NCBI RefSeq assembly: GCF_024171765.1
Contig: NZ_JAMTCI010000001.1
Location: forward strand, 806,001 to 870,000
DNA length: 64,000 bases
Direction of reading: 5' to 3'
Source of the DNA: Williamsia deligens
GTDB lineage: Bacteria > Actinomycetota > Actinomycetes > Mycobacteriales > Mycobacteriaceae
The notes under the pieces are model-generated. The model had not been told where the DNA came from. It searched no databases and saw only the letters and a list, made by a program, of their open reading frames with translations. A program made the position numbers and the translations under genes. Within the stretch, counting starts at the first letter, position 1. Each line of letters starts with the position of its first letter. Shown piece by piece: positions 18,902 through 28,493 of this stretch.

Positions 18902-20158
18902 TCAGGGGATGGCGATCCGGCCCTCGAGCGCGGCGAGACCGATGTCGGTGCGGTGGTGCGCCCCGGCGAGGCGGATGCCGTCGACCCGCTCGTAGGCCGC
19001 AGCGCGTGCCCGCGCGAGGTCGTCGCCGACACCCACGACGGCGAGCACCCGGCCACCCGACGACACGACGACACCGTCGGCGTCGGTCGTGGTGCCGGCG
19101 TGCAGGACACCGGCCTGGTCGGCGCCGGTGATCGGATCCCCGGTGCGGGGCTTGCCCGGGTAGTTCTCGGCGGCGACGACGACGGTCACGGCCGCCCCGT
19201 CCCGCCATCGCAGGGGCTCGAGGCCGGCCAACGTGCCCGTCGCGGTGGCGTTCAGCGCCTCCCCCAGTGGGGATTCCAGCAGCGCCAGCACCGCCTGGGT
19301 CTCGGGATCACCGAAGCGACAGTTGAACTCGACGACGGCGGGTCCGTCGGCACCGATCGCCAACCCGGCGTACAGGAGGCCACTGAACGGGCATCCCCGC
19401 GAGACCATCTCCTGCGCAACAGGTCTGACGACCTCGTCGACGATGCGCCCGACCATGTCCTCGGGAAGCCAGGGCAACGGGGTGTAGGCACCCATCCCGC
19501 CGGTGTTGGGGCCCTGGTCGCCGTCGCCGACACGCTTGTGGTCCTGCGCCGGCAGCAGCGGGACGACGTCGGTGCCGTCCACGAGGCAGAACAGCGACAC
19601 CTCGGGTCCGTCGAGGAACGACTCCAGCAGCACCGGATGTCCGGCCTCGAGGAGGTCGGCCGCGTGTGCCCGCGCCGCCGCCCGGTCCGGGGACACGACG
19701 ACTCCCTTGCCGGCTGCGAGTCCGTCGTCCTTCACCACCCAGGTCGGTCCGAAGCGGTCGAGCGCGGCGTCGAGGTGCGCGGGGGTGTCGACGATCTCGC
19801 TGTGCGCCGTGCGCACCCCGGCGGCGGCCATCACGTCCTTGGCGAACGCCTTCGACCCCTCGATCCGCGCGGCGGCGGCACTCGGTCCGAAGGTGGCGAT
19901 ACCGGCGTCGCGCAGCGCGTCGGCGACGCCGAGCACCAGCGGCACCTCGGGGCCGATGACCACGAGGTCCGCGGCGACCTGCCGGGCCAGCGCGACGACG
20001 GCGTCGGCGGAGGCGACGTCCACGGCGTGGGTGGTCGCGAGCGCCCGGGTGCCAGCGTTGCCGGGTGCCACGTGCAGGTCGTCGACCCCAGGGTCGGCCG
20101 CCAGGCCGAGAAGTAACGCATGCTCACGTCCGCCGGACCCGATGACCAGAACTCGCAC
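18902..20158 (-). CDS. purD: phosphoribosylamine-glycine ligase PurD
   Basis: GAR synthetase, the second step of purine synthesis: ATP-grasp joining of glycine to phosphoribosylamine; 418 aa. Seen: [14 protein letters not shown] at the N-terminus, [62 protein letters not shown], and [14 protein letters not shown]. The GTG start at 20158 has TAGAGT 8 nt upstream. Purine genes purC, purB and purD here lie on the minus strand but are separated by other genes. Confidence 0.97.
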   Translation of the reverse strand: MRVLVIGSGGREHALLLGLAADPGVDDLHVAPGNAGTRALATTHAVDVASADAVVALARQVAADLVVIGPEVPLVLGVADALRDAGIATFGPSAAAARIEGSKAFAKDVMAAAGVRTAHSEIVDTPAHLDAALDRFGPTWVVKDDGLAAGKGVVVSPDRAAARAHAADLLEAGHPVLLESFLDGPEVSLFCLVDGTDVVPLLPAQDHKRVGDGDQGPNTGGMGAYTPLPWLPEDMVGRIVDEVVRPVAQEMVSRGCPFSGLLYAGLAIGADGPAVVEFNCRFGDPETQAVLALLESPLGEALNATATGTLAGLEPLRWRDGAAVTVVVAAENYPGKPRTGDPITGADQAGVLHAGTTTDADGVVVSSGGRVLAVVGVGDDLARARAAAYERVDGIRLAGAHHRTDIGLAALEGRIAIP

Positions 20159-20190
20159 GGGGCAGGACTCTACCGTCGCCGTCGGCGACG

Positions 20191-21438
20191 TCAGGACGAG
20201 CGCAGGCGCACGAGCGCCTCCGCGCGGCGCCTGGTCCCGACAGCCTCGTCGACGGCCACGATCCCGACCGGGGCCACGGCCGCGATGACCAGCGCATACA
20301 CCAGCGGCACCCCGGCGGCCGCGGCGGCGACGGCCACACCGAGGACGACGAGCCCGCCCAGCGTGAGCGCGGCGTTCAGGACGTCGAACTCGACCAGATA
20401 CGAGTAGGTGAGCGTCAACATCACGAAGTACACGGCGAGCGGCACCGCGACGGCCGTGACCACGACGGCCGCCCCGACCTCGGAGTGGTACTCGATGTAC
20501 AGGGCGGCGACGTGCAGACCGGCACCGACCGCGGCGATCGCCATGAACACGAGGATGTGGGAGTACCCCCAGACGAAGCACTTCGAGCGGTCCCGTTCGA
20601 GCGCGTCACCGGTGGGGACGACGAAGTAGATCCACCACAGCGAGAAGGTGATCGCGATGCCCGCGAGGCCGAGGACGACCGTCTGCACCGTCCACCCCTG
20701 TGCCGCGATCACCGACTGCAGCGCGACGGCGGTCCCGACGATCCCCTCCCCCAGGGTGATGATCGCCAGCAGCCCGTAGCGCTCGGCGATGTGGTGCGGG
20801 TGCCACGGTGTCGGCATGCGCCGTTCGGCGACGAACGGCCCGGCCAGCTCGACACCCACGAGGACGACGGTCGCGACGAGCGTCGGGACGAGCGCCATCT
20901 CGAGCACGATGACGACCACCCACCCGATCTGCGCGACGAGGATCGCCACGGCGTAGGTCAGGCACGTGCGCCGGTAGGTCTCGCTCTGCGTCGCGGCGCG
21001 CAACCACTGGACCATCATCGCCACCCGCATCACGACGTAACCCAGGACCATCACGCGGTTGTCGATGGTGGCGCCGGAGTCGACGGAGGAGAACACAGAC
21101 GCGACACCGAGGGACAGGATGAGCACGCCACCCATCTGCACCATCGTCACCACGCGGAAGACCCAGTCGTCGGTGTCGAACGCGGAGGCGAACCAGGAGA
21201 AGTTGATCCACGCCCAGATCGTCGAGAACGACGCGAAGAGGAACCCGACGATCGCGGTCCGGTAGTGCCCCTCGGCGAGGTACTCGGCGACCTGGACACC
21301 CGCGACGGAGAACGCGACGACGAAGGTGAGGTCGAAGAAGAGCTCGAGGTCGGACGCCGTGCGACCGTCCTCGTGGTGGTCGCGACCGGTCATCCGGCGC
21401 AGTCGGTGCGCGACGGACGGCGTGGCGTCGACGGTCAT
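20191..21438 (-). CDS. ltrA: LtrA-family multi-pass membrane protein
   Basis: Integral membrane protein of 415 aa with about ten to twelve helices, of the 'low temperature requirement A' family. It opens with [18 protein letters not shown], the family signature, then [16 protein letters not shown], and later [14 protein letters not shown] with a conserved Glu. The molecular function of the family is not established; transport is assumed. ATG 21438 has GGGAGGACCC upstream. It follows purD on the minus strand with a 32-bp gap to the purD start. Confidence 0.9.
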   Translation of the reverse strand: MTVDATPSVAHRLRRMTGRDHHEDGRTASDLELFFDLTFVVAFSVAGVQVAEYLAEGHYRTAIVGFLFASFSTIWAWINFSWFASAFDTDDWVFRVVTMVQMGGVLILSLGVASVFSSVDSGATIDNRVMVLGYVVMRVAMMVQWLRAATQSETYRRTCLTYAVAILVAQIGWVVVIVLEMALVPTLVATVVLVGVELAGPFVAERRMPTPWHPHHIAERYGLLAIITLGEGIVGTAVALQSVIAAQGWTVQTVVLGLAGIAITFSLWWIYFVVPTGDALERDRSKCFVWGYSHILVFMAIAAVGAGLHVAALYIEYHSEVGAAVVVTAVAVPLAVYFVMLTLTYSYLVEFDVLNAALTLGGLVVLGVAVAAAAAGVPLVYALVIAAVAPVGIVAVDEAVGTRRRAEALVRLRSS

Positions 21439-21702
21439 GGGTCCTCCCGGTCACTGCCCGCCCGGTCGTCGGGGGCGGTGCTGTCGGTGACCGTATAGCG
21501 AGGGTTCGCGACCCGCGGACTCAGCCCGTGAGGACAGGCGCCTCCGGGTGCACGGCCGCAGCCGCGGCCGCCAGGGCGGAGACGTCGAGGCGGAGTGACC
21601 GACGCCAGCGCCGGATGCGGGACCAGCGGTGTCGGGACATGCCGTGGACTCTCGCGGGCGCTGCGTCCCGGGTCCAGGGTTGTGGTCACGCTGATCGCAG
21701 GG

Positions 21703-22194
21703 TCAGCCGACGACGCGGGCGACGAACGCCGCCATGTTCTCGCGCACCCGCGTCACCTTCGCCGCGATGTCGAGGTCCTCCTTGTACTGCTTGCCCAGCG
21801 ACGGGGTCTTCGTCCCCCGCGCATAGGCCGAGCACGCGAGGTCGGCGCAGATGTAGGCCCCGACGGTGTCCCCGCGCCGCCCCGCCGGACCGGCCTTCGC
21901 CGCGGACATCAGCGCGACCCCGCCGGACGGGTGCGTCGTCAAACAGATGGTGCACATCTGGGCGCGTCGGGTACCGCCCGCCGCTCGGCGCAGCGCGATC
22001 CCGACGATCTCGTCGTCGACGCCGGGGGTCACGACGTAGCAGCGGCCCGCGTAGGTCGCGTCCGCCCAGCCGAGGAAGTCGAGGTTCTCGAAGTCCAGTG
22101 TCCCGAGGGCCGTCGGGACCGACAGACGCTTGGCGTCGCCCTTGGAGCAGTTGACGAACGACGACCGGATGTCGGCCTCGGAGACGGGGAGCAT
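21703..22194 (-). CDS. FBP/FusB-type treble-clef zinc-finger protein
   Basis: A 163-aa protein. The C-terminal half has the FBP (FusB-like) treble-clef: CTICLTTHPSGG then ICADLACSAYARG, giving four cysteines for zinc, with the surrounding residues seen in elongation-factor-G-binding proteins. Those proteins bind EF-G and can release fusidic-acid-stalled ribosomes; whether this one does is inference. Start ATG 22194 is supported by TACGGT 6 nt upstream; a TTG at 22230 would extend it but is unlikely. Confidence 0.82.
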   Translation of the reverse strand: MLPVSEADIRSSFVNCSKGDAKRLSVPTALGTLDFENLDFLGWADATYAGRCYVVTPGVDDEIVGIALRRAAGGTRRAQMCTICLTTHPSGGVALMSAAKAGPAGRRGDTVGAYICADLACSAYARGTKTPSLGKQYKEDLDIAAKVTRVRENMAAFVARVVG

Positions 22195-22362
22195 TGCCCG
22201 ACCGTAGTCATCGGCCCGTGAGCCCGACAAAAGGTTTTCGTCGCCGCGCCCTCCCTTGTGCTCAGCGGACGCCTAACCCTTCACCTCTCGCCCCACCCTG
22301 AGCAGCGTGGCACCGGTCGAGAGACGTTCCGATCCACCACGAACTCCGGGCAGGAGCCACAC

Positions 22363-23718
22363 ATGACAGACACGACCCGATCGGCAGCCGTCGTCGGCGC
22401 CGGTATCGCCGGCACCACCGCAGCACTCGGACTGCGTGACGCCGGTTTCGACGTCACCCTCTACAGCGACCGCGACCGCGCCTCGCTCCGCGACGACGTA
22501 CCACCGACCGGTACGGCGGTCCTGTTCGGCAAGTCGAAGGACTACGACGCGTCGATCATCGAGGACCTCTACTCCGTCGGGAACACGAGCGGCATCAGCG
22601 CGCGGCTGTACGCGGGCGACGGCGACGACCGGGCACAGGTCCTCGAGTTCAACCCCGACTTCCACTACGTCACCCAAGCCGTCGACGTGCGGCTGCGCTC
22701 CGACGACCGCATCGGCCGGTTCCTCGAGCGTGGCGGCCGGTTCGAGGTGCGCGCCATCGACGCCGCCGCCCTCGACGAGATCGCCGGCGCCCACGATCTG
22801 ACGCTGGTCGCGACCGGCAAGGGCGGGCTCGCCCAGCTGTTCGGTGTCGACGAGTCCCGCACCGTCTACGACCGGCCGCAGCGCCACCTCCTGCAGATCG
22901 TCCTCAAGGGCCTCGACCAGGGCGAGGACGTGTTCGCCTACCGCAACCGTGAGGGCGGCAAGCACGACCTCTACAACCTCGACGCGGACAACGGTGAGGC
23001 GTGGCTCGGCCCGTACCTGCACAAGGACGAGGGCCTCACCTGGGCGTTCCTCGGATTCGCCAAGCCGGAGGGCCAGTGGGTCGACCGCTTCGCCGCCGCG
23101 ACCGACCGCGAGTCGGCTCGGCAGATCGTGCTGGACCTCTACCGCGACTACTTCCCGCATGACCTCCCCGAGGTCGAGAAGCTGGAGATCGTGGAGTCCG
23201 ACGAGAAGTCCTGGGCGAAGGGCGCGGTCACCCCGGTCGTGCGGAACTCCACGGCGACCACGGCGAGCGGTCACGTCGTCGCGGCGATCGGTGACACGGC
23301 GATCGCCGTCGACCCGGTGGCCGGACAGGGTGCACAGAACGCCCTCGTGCAGGTGTCGGAACTGGTGAGAGCCGCTGCCGCACACGAGGGGCCGTTCACC
23401 GCGGACTGGCTGTCGGAGCAGTTCGAGAAGTTCTGGGAGCTGCGCGGGCACGCCGCCGTCGAGGTGACACGCCTGTTCCTCGGCCACCCCGACTACGCCG
23501 AGCACCTCGAGCTGGCGTTCCCGGCCGCGGCGGTGAACACCGACATCGCGTCGGCGTTGTTCGGGCTGCTGTCGGACCCGAACCCGCTGCTGACGTTGAA
23601 GACCCGCGACGACATCCTGGGCTTCATCTCCGCGGTCGCCGGGGAGCCTGCCGAGGACGTGCTGGCGAAGTTCACCCCCGCCGGCGACTTCACCCGGGCG
23701 GAGCCGGTCCCGGCCTGA
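22363..23718 (+). CDS. styrene/indole monooxygenase-like FAD flavoprotein
   Basis: FAD-dependent oxygenase of 451 aa resembling the StyA oxygenase component: GxGxxG in VVGAGIAGTTAALGLRDAG, the styrene-monooxygenase substrate domain in the middle (LLQIVLKGLDQ), and a second FAD contact AIGDTAIAVDPVAGQGAQNA. Two-component enzymes of this type take reduced FAD from a separate reductase (StyB); none is encoded nearby. ATG 22363 has AGGAG 6 nt upstream. The gene stands alone, ended by a strong hairpin, facing a convergent luciferase-like gene. The substrate is unknown. Confidence 0.85.
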   Translation: MTDTTRSAAVVGAGIAGTTAALGLRDAGFDVTLYSDRDRASLRDDVPPTGTAVLFGKSKDYDASIIEDLYSVGNTSGISARLYAGDGDDRAQVLEFNPDFHYVTQAVDVRLRSDDRIGRFLERGGRFEVRAIDAAALDEIAGAHDLTLVATGKGGLAQLFGVDESRTVYDRPQRHLLQIVLKGLDQGEDVFAYRNREGGKHDLYNLDADNGEAWLGPYLHKDEGLTWAFLGFAKPEGQWVDRFAAATDRESARQIVLDLYRDYFPHDLPEVEKLEIVESDEKSWAKGAVTPVVRNSTATTASGHVVAAIGDTAIAVDPVAGQGAQNALVQVSELVRAAAAHEGPFTADWLSEQFEKFWELRGHAAVEVTRLFLGHPDYAEHLELAFPAAAVNTDIASALFGLLSDPNPLLTLKTRDDILGFISAVAGEPAEDVLAKFTPAGDFTRAEPVPA

Positions 23719-23732
23719 GCGGTCCCCGACGC

Positions 23733-23768
23733 ACACCGCCCGCGACGATCCTTCGTCGCGGGCGGTGT
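23733..23768. terminator. bidirectional hairpin terminator
   Basis: A perfect 16-bp stem (ACACCGCCCGCGACGA at 23733-23748 with its complement at 23753-23768) and TCCT loop, between the convergent stops of the styrene-monooxygenase-like gene and the luciferase-like gene. It probably serves both. Confidence 0.8.
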
Positions 23769-23791
23769 CGTGTGCACAGGGTCGGGCTGGG

Positions 23792-24946
23792 TCAGGCCGG
23801 CAGACCCCACGCCTTGGCGAGGAGTTCGTAGGACCGGAAGCGGTCCTGCTCGTCGTGGGTGACGCTGGTGACGACGAGTTCGTCGGCACCGAGTCCCCGT
23901 GCGAGAGTCTGCAGTCCGTCGACGACGGTGTCGGGCGAACCCACGATCTGGGTCCGGATGCGGTCGGACACCACCGCCAGCTGATCGTCCGAGAGGGGGT
24001 GCGCCGACCGGGGATACGGCTGCGCGCCCTTGCCGGTGCGGATGTCGTGGACCCAGCCCCCGAAGCCCGCGGCGAGTTCCCGCGCGGTCTCGTCGTCGTC
24101 GGCGACGACGACGTCCGCCGAGGCGATGACATACGGCTCGGCGAGGTGTTCGGACGGTCGGAACGCCGCGCGGTACGCCTCCACCGCGTCGAGCGCCCCC
24201 GACGGGACGATGTGGTAGGCCGCGACGAACGGCAGACCGCGCTCGCCGGCGACACGTGCGCTCTGGCCGCCGCTGCTCCCCAGGATCCACACCGCCACAT
24301 CGGCTTCGGCCGCCTGCCACGACCGCAGCGGGACCGGTGTGTCCGACGTCGGCGGCGCGACCGCGTAGGTGCCGTCCAGCAGCGACAGCACCGTGTCGAC
24401 GGCGTCGTCGAAGTCGGGGATCTGTGCGCCGGGGAACACCAGTGCCTCCGTGGAGGCGGCGATCGTCGGCGAGCCCAGGAGTTCCTTCGGCAGCGGGAAG
24501 GGCGCAGGGATGAGGAGACCGTCGACGACGCGGTCCTCACGGGGCGGTCGCGGGGCCGTCGACGGTCCGGCGGGCGCGGCTGCCGTCGTCTCCGCGCGTC
24601 GCTGCACCGATCGACCGAGACCCAGATCGAGACGGCCTGGATGCAACGCGGCGATGGTGGCGAACGACTCGACGGCACCGACCGGCGTGCTGAACCCGAT
24701 GAGCACGGCGGCCGAACCCACGCGGATCGTCGTCGTCCGCTCGGCGACCAGGGCGACGAGAGCCGCGGGCGATGCGCCCGCGACGGCGGCGAAGTGGTGC
24801 TCGGCGAGCCAGTACCGTGAGTAGCCCCACTGCTCGGCGGCGACCGCGAGATCGATGGTGGTGCGCAGGGCCTGCGTCGCGGATCCGCCCTCGGGGATCG
24901 GCGACAGGTCGAGCACGGACAGCGGTATCGGCGCGGCAGACGTCAC
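23792..24946 (-). CDS. luciferase-like (LLM) flavin monooxygenase, MsnO8-like
   Basis: FMN/F420-type luciferase-fold enzyme of 384 aa. It starts PLSVLDLSPIPEGGS, then SRYWLAEHHF, LVAERTTTIRVGSAA and HPGRLDLGLGRS, the pattern of the MsnO8-like LLM subgroup. Whether it uses FMN or F420 is not decided by the motifs I can see. The GTG start at 24946 has TAGACA 7 nt upstream. It diverges from two further LLM genes across a 133-bp spacer that holds inverted repeats, so the three are probably co-regulated. Confidence 0.88.
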   Translation of the reverse strand: MTSAAPIPLSVLDLSPIPEGGSATQALRTTIDLAVAAEQWGYSRYWLAEHHFAAVAGASPAALVALVAERTTTIRVGSAAVLIGFSTPVGAVESFATIAALHPGRLDLGLGRSVQRRAETTAAAPAGPSTAPRPPREDRVVDGLLIPAPFPLPKELLGSPTIAASTEALVFPGAQIPDFDDAVDTVLSLLDGTYAVAPPTSDTPVPLRSWQAAEADVAVWILGSSGGQSARVAGERGLPFVAAYHIVPSGALDAVEAYRAAFRPSEHLAEPYVIASADVVVADDDETARELAAGFGGWVHDIRTGKGAQPYPRSAHPLSDDQLAVVSDRIRTQIVGSPDTVVDGLQTLARGLGADELVVTSVTHDEQDRFRSYELLAKAWGLPA

Positions 24947-24965
24947 CCGATCGTGTCTAGCGCGC

Positions 24966-25028
24966 ACCCGGGGTCCGGCGCCCGGGTTGTGCTCAGGGTG
25001 ATCGCATGTCGCCCGTCCGGGATCACCC
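24966..25028. promoter_or_regulatory. two inverted repeats between divergent LLM genes
   Basis: ACCCGGG (24966-24972) is inverted at 24981-24987, and GGGTGATC (24996-25003) is inverted at 25021-25028 with a 17-nt spacer. Both are perfect. They lie in the only spacer between the divergent LLM genes and may be operator sites or a 5' hairpin of the plus-strand message. No regulator gene is adjacent. Confidence 0.4.
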
Positions 25029-25079
25029 GTGCCACCGTCGGGGTTCGCATCGATGGACGCGTCGACGACAGGAGTACCC

Positions 25080-26303
25080 GTGACCGTTTCGTCAGACCAC
25101 ATCCACCTGGTGGTCGCCCTGGAGGGCGCCGGGTGGCATCCGGCCGCGTGGCGTGAGGACACCGCCCGACCGGACGCACTCCTCGGTGCCCGCTACTGGG
25201 TGGACCTGGTCGCGACCGCCGAGCGCGCGGCGGTCGACGCCGTGACCATCGAGGACTCGTTCGGGCTGCGGCCGACGAAGCGACGCGATCTGGAACCCCG
25301 CACCGACCTGGTGTCCGGGCGTCTCGACGCCGTGCTGCTGGCCAACCGGATCGCTCCGACCACCAGCCACATCGGCTTCCTCCCCACCGCGGTGGTGACG
25401 CACACCGAGCCGTTCCACACCTCGAAGGCCATCGCGACCCTCGACCACGTCAGCGGGGGTCGGGCCGGTGTGCGACTGCAGGTCTCGGCGCGCCCGCACG
25501 AAGCCGCGCTGTTCGGACGTCGGGAGTTCCCCGCCGGCGCCGCGTCGGACCCCACCGACCCCGCGAACGCGGCGCTCGTCGGCGACCTGTTCCGTGAGGC
25601 GCACGACTACGCCGAGGTGCTGCGCCGACTGTGGGACTCGTGGGAGGACGACGCCGAGATCCGCGATGTGGCGACCGGCCGGTTCGTCGATCGGGACAAG
25701 CTGCACTACATCGACTTCGAGGGTGCGTGGTTCTCGGTGCGCGGCCCCTCCATCACGCCGCGATCGCCGCAGGGCCAACCGCTGATCGCCGCGCTCGGGC
25801 ACCAGGCGGTGCCGTTCGAGTTCATCGGCGAGTCCGCCGACATCGGGTTCATCACGCCCGCCGACACCGACGAGGCAGCCGACATCGTCGCCGCGGTGGA
25901 CGCCGCGCACCGGGCCGCCGACCGGAGCGAGCCGGTCCGCATCCTCGTCGACCTCGTCGTCGTGCTCGGGGACACCACCGAGCAGGCCCGCGACACCCTC
26001 GCGCGCCTCGACGACCGCTTCGGGTCGCCACTGCGCAGCGACGCGGAGATCGTCGCCGGGACGGCCACCGACGTCGCCGATCGCATCGTCGAACTGACCG
26101 CGGTGGACGGGATCTCGGGTCTCCGTCTTCGTCCGGCACGACTCCCCGACGACCTCACACGCATCGCCGAGGATCTCGTCCCCGAACTCCGGCGACGCGG
26201 TGTCTTCCGCGAGCAGTACGGCGAGAGTTCGCTCCGGGAGCGGTTCGGGCTGACACCGCGACCCGTCAACCGGTACGCCACGACAGGAGGCGCGTCAGCA
26301 TGA
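25080..26303 (+). CDS. luciferase-like (LLM) flavin monooxygenase
   Basis: LLM-fold monooxygenase of 407 aa: VDAVTIEDSFGLRPT, RIAPTTSHIGFLPTAVVTHTEPFHTSKAIATLDHVSGGR, and a C-terminal channel region with LRLRPARLPDDLTRIAEDLVPEL. GTG 25080 has AGGAG 8 nt upstream. It ends in an ATGA overlap with the next LLM gene, so they are translated together. Paired LLM enzymes of this kind often act in organosulfur or aromatic-sulfone breakdown, which is inference here. Confidence 0.88.
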   Translation: MTVSSDHIHLVVALEGAGWHPAAWREDTARPDALLGARYWVDLVATAERAAVDAVTIEDSFGLRPTKRRDLEPRTDLVSGRLDAVLLANRIAPTTSHIGFLPTAVVTHTEPFHTSKAIATLDHVSGGRAGVRLQVSARPHEAALFGRREFPAGAASDPTDPANAALVGDLFREAHDYAEVLRRLWDSWEDDAEIRDVATGRFVDRDKLHYIDFEGAWFSVRGPSITPRSPQGQPLIAALGHQAVPFEFIGESADIGFITPADTDEAADIVAAVDAAHRAADRSEPVRILVDLVVVLGDTTEQARDTLARLDDRFGSPLRSDAEIVAGTATDVADRIVELTAVDGISGLRLRPARLPDDLTRIAEDLVPELRRRGVFREQYGESSLRERFGLTPRPVNRYATTGGASA

Positions 26304-27646
26304 GCAAGCAGGTCCACCTCGCCGCACACTTCCCCGGCGTGAACAACACCACCGTGTGGAGCGATCCCGCCGCGGGCAGCCACATCGACTTCTCCTCGTT
26401 CGTCCACTTCGCGCAGACCGCCGAGCGCGCCAAGATGGACTTCCTGTTCCTCGCCGAGGGCCTTCGGTTACGTGAGCAGAACGGGAGGATCTACGACCTC
26501 GACGTCGTCGGACGACCCGACACGTTCGCGATCCTCTCCGCTCTCGCCGCGGTGACCACCCATCTCGGGCTGGCCGGGACGATCAACTCCACGTTCAACG
26601 AACCCCTCGAGGTGGCACGGCAGTTCGCCACCCTCGACCATCTCAGCGACGGCCGCGCCGCGTGGAACGTCGTCACGTCGTGGGACGAGTTCACCGGCGA
26701 GAACTTCCGGCGCGGCGGGTACCTCCCGCAGAGCGAGCGGTACACGCGCGCACAGCAGTTCCTGCAGGTGGCGACCGAGTTGTGGGACTCGTGGCGCGAC
26801 GACGACGTCGTCGCCGACAAGGAATCCGGGCAGTTCCTGGCCCGCCCGGACGTGGGTGCGTTCTCCCACACCGACTCCCAGTTCGACATCGCCGGCCAGT
26901 TCTCCGTCCCCCGCAGCCCACAGGGGCGCCCGGTGATCTTCCAGGCCGGCGACTCCGACGCCGGACGCGACTTCGCCGCGCAGCGCGCGGACGCGATCTT
27001 CTCGCGGCACGCCACCTACGACGAGGGCCGGGCGTTCTACGCCGACGTCAAGGGCCGTCTGCCCGGCTTCGGTCGCGCGCCCGAGGACCTGCTCATCCTC
27101 CCGGCCGCGACCTTCGTCCTGGGTGACACGGACTCCGACGCCGCCGACATCGCCCACGAGGTCCGGCTGCAGCAGGTCAGCGGCGCCACCGCCATCGCGT
27201 TCCTGGAACAGATGTGGAACCGCGATCTCTCCGACCACGACCCGGACGGCCCGCTGCCGTCCGTCGATCCCGTCCCCGGTGAGAACACCGTCGCGCGGGG
27301 GCGGGCCAGCGTGCGCCACCACCGGGACCCGGTAGAGGTGGCACAGGAGTGGCGGGCACTCGCCGAGTCGAAGAACCTCTCCACGCGCGAGCTGATCGTC
27401 GAGGTGACCAGCCGCCAGAACTTCGTCGGGTCGGCGCGCACCGTGGCCGACACGATCGAGAAGTTCGTCGCCGACGACGTCTCCGACGGCTTCATCCTCG
27501 TCCCGCACATCACGCCCGGCGGCCTCGACCGCTTCGCCGACGAGGTGATCCCGCTCCTGCAGGAGAAGGGCGTGTACCGGACCGAGTGGGAGGGCACCAC
27601 GCTGCGCGACAACCTCGGGCTGACGGGCGCGCGCGTCGGCGGCTGA
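26300..27646 (+). CDS. NtaA/SnaA/DszA-family FMN-dependent monooxygenase
   Basis: LLM enzyme of 448 aa, close in pattern to the NtaA/DszA group which uses reduced FMN from a separate reductase: HLAAHFPGVNNTTVW, LAEGLRLREQNGRIYDLDVVGRPDT, TINSTFNEPLEVARQFATLDHLSDGRAAWNVVTS, and the C-terminal GFILVPHITPGGLDRFADEVIPLLQ. Known members oxidise nitrilotriacetate, dibenzothiophene sulfone or dimethyl sulfide. Coupled to the upstream LLM gene by ATGA. No flavin reductase is encoded here. Confidence 0.92.
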   Translation: MSKQVHLAAHFPGVNNTTVWSDPAAGSHIDFSSFVHFAQTAERAKMDFLFLAEGLRLREQNGRIYDLDVVGRPDTFAILSALAAVTTHLGLAGTINSTFNEPLEVARQFATLDHLSDGRAAWNVVTSWDEFTGENFRRGGYLPQSERYTRAQQFLQVATELWDSWRDDDVVADKESGQFLARPDVGAFSHTDSQFDIAGQFSVPRSPQGRPVIFQAGDSDAGRDFAAQRADAIFSRHATYDEGRAFYADVKGRLPGFGRAPEDLLILPAATFVLGDTDSDAADIAHEVRLQQVSGATAIAFLEQMWNRDLSDHDPDGPLPSVDPVPGENTVARGRASVRHHRDPVEVAQEWRALAESKNLSTRELIVEVTSRQNFVGSARTVADTIEKFVADDVSDGFILVPHITPGGLDRFADEVIPLLQEKGVYRTEWEGTTLRDNLGLTGARVGG

Positions 27647-27680
27647 CGGGACCGGTCCGGCGCACCGCTATCCTCCGCGC

Positions 27681-28493
27681 ATGGATCTGCGGCATGACGT
27701 CATCGGTGACGGCCCCACCCTCGTCCTCGTCCACGGCGTCATCCACCGCCGACAGGCGTGGAAGCCCGTGGCAGACCTGCTCGCCCCCTACCGCCGGGTG
27801 GTGGTGGTCGATCTGCCGGGACACGGGGAGTCCGACGACTTCGAGCGGCCCGGTGCACAGCGCGTCGCGATGATGCTCGACGAACTCAGCGCGTTCGTGC
27901 AGGAGGTCGGCGACGGGACCGGTCCCGCACACATCGCGGGCAACTCGCTGGGCGGGTACCTGGCACTGAGTCTCGCCGCGCGCGGGGAGGTCGCGACGGC
28001 CACCGCGCTGTCACCGGCGGGGTTCTGGCGCAGTCCCTCCGAGCAGTCCCGCGCCATCGGCCGGTTCAAGGCCCTGCGGGCGGCCGCGTCGGTCATGGGT
28101 GACCGCGCCCCGTCGCTGTTCCGCAGTCGCGTCGTCCGGTACCCGTCGCTGGCCCCGTTCTTCGCCCATCCGAGTCGCGTGTCCTACGAGAACGCGGTCG
28201 TCGACGTGAACTCGTTGCGCAGCAACACCGCTCTGGACGACGGGATCGACTCGGAGTTCGTCTTCCCGCCCACCACCGACCCGACGGTGCCGGTCACCGT
28301 CGCCTGGGGCACCCGCGACCTGATCCTCCCGCACGGCCAGAGACACCGTGTGCAGGAACGTTTCCCGCAGGCCCGGGTGATCTCGGTCCCGGGTGTCGGC
28401 CACGTCCCCATGACCGACAACCCGGAACTGATCGCCGCTGTGCTCCTGGCGGGCAGCACGACGCCGGCCGCAGGCCCTACCGCGGATCGGTGA
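27681..28493 (+). CDS. alpha/beta hydrolase
   Basis: Hydrolase of 270 aa with all elements: oxyanion HG in VLVHGVIHRRQAW, nucleophile GNSLGGYLAL, an acid Asp near WGTRDLILP, and His in GVGHVPMTDN. There is no signal peptide. It follows the LLM pair by 34 bp but has its own TATCCT 6 nt before the ATG (leaderless type), so it is at least partly independent. The 3' end overlaps the convergent glycosyltransferase gene by 17 bp. The substrate is unknown. Confidence 0.92.
   Translation: MDLRHDVIGDGPTLVLVHGVIHRRQAWKPVADLLAPYRRVVVVDLPGHGESDDFERPGAQRVAMMLDELSAFVQEVGDGTGPAHIAGNSLGGYLALSLAARGEVATATALSPAGFWRSPSEQSRAIGRFKALRAAASVMGDRAPSLFRSRVVRYPSLAPFFAHPSRVSYENAVVDVNSLRSNTALDDGIDSEFVFPPTTDPTVPVTVAWGTRDLILPHGQRHRVQERFPQARVISVPGVGHVPMTDNPELIAAVLLAGSTTPAAGPTADR

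Noticed and set aside
21521-21640. Minus-strand 39-codon ORF (Arg-rich then Ala-rich)
   Set aside because: A GAGAG lies upstream, but the composition is what G+C-rich spacer gives by chance and I recognise no family.
22195-22362. Riboswitch or small RNA before the styrene-monooxygenase-like gene
   Set aside because: The spacer has no conserved riboswitch core or strong hairpin that I can see.
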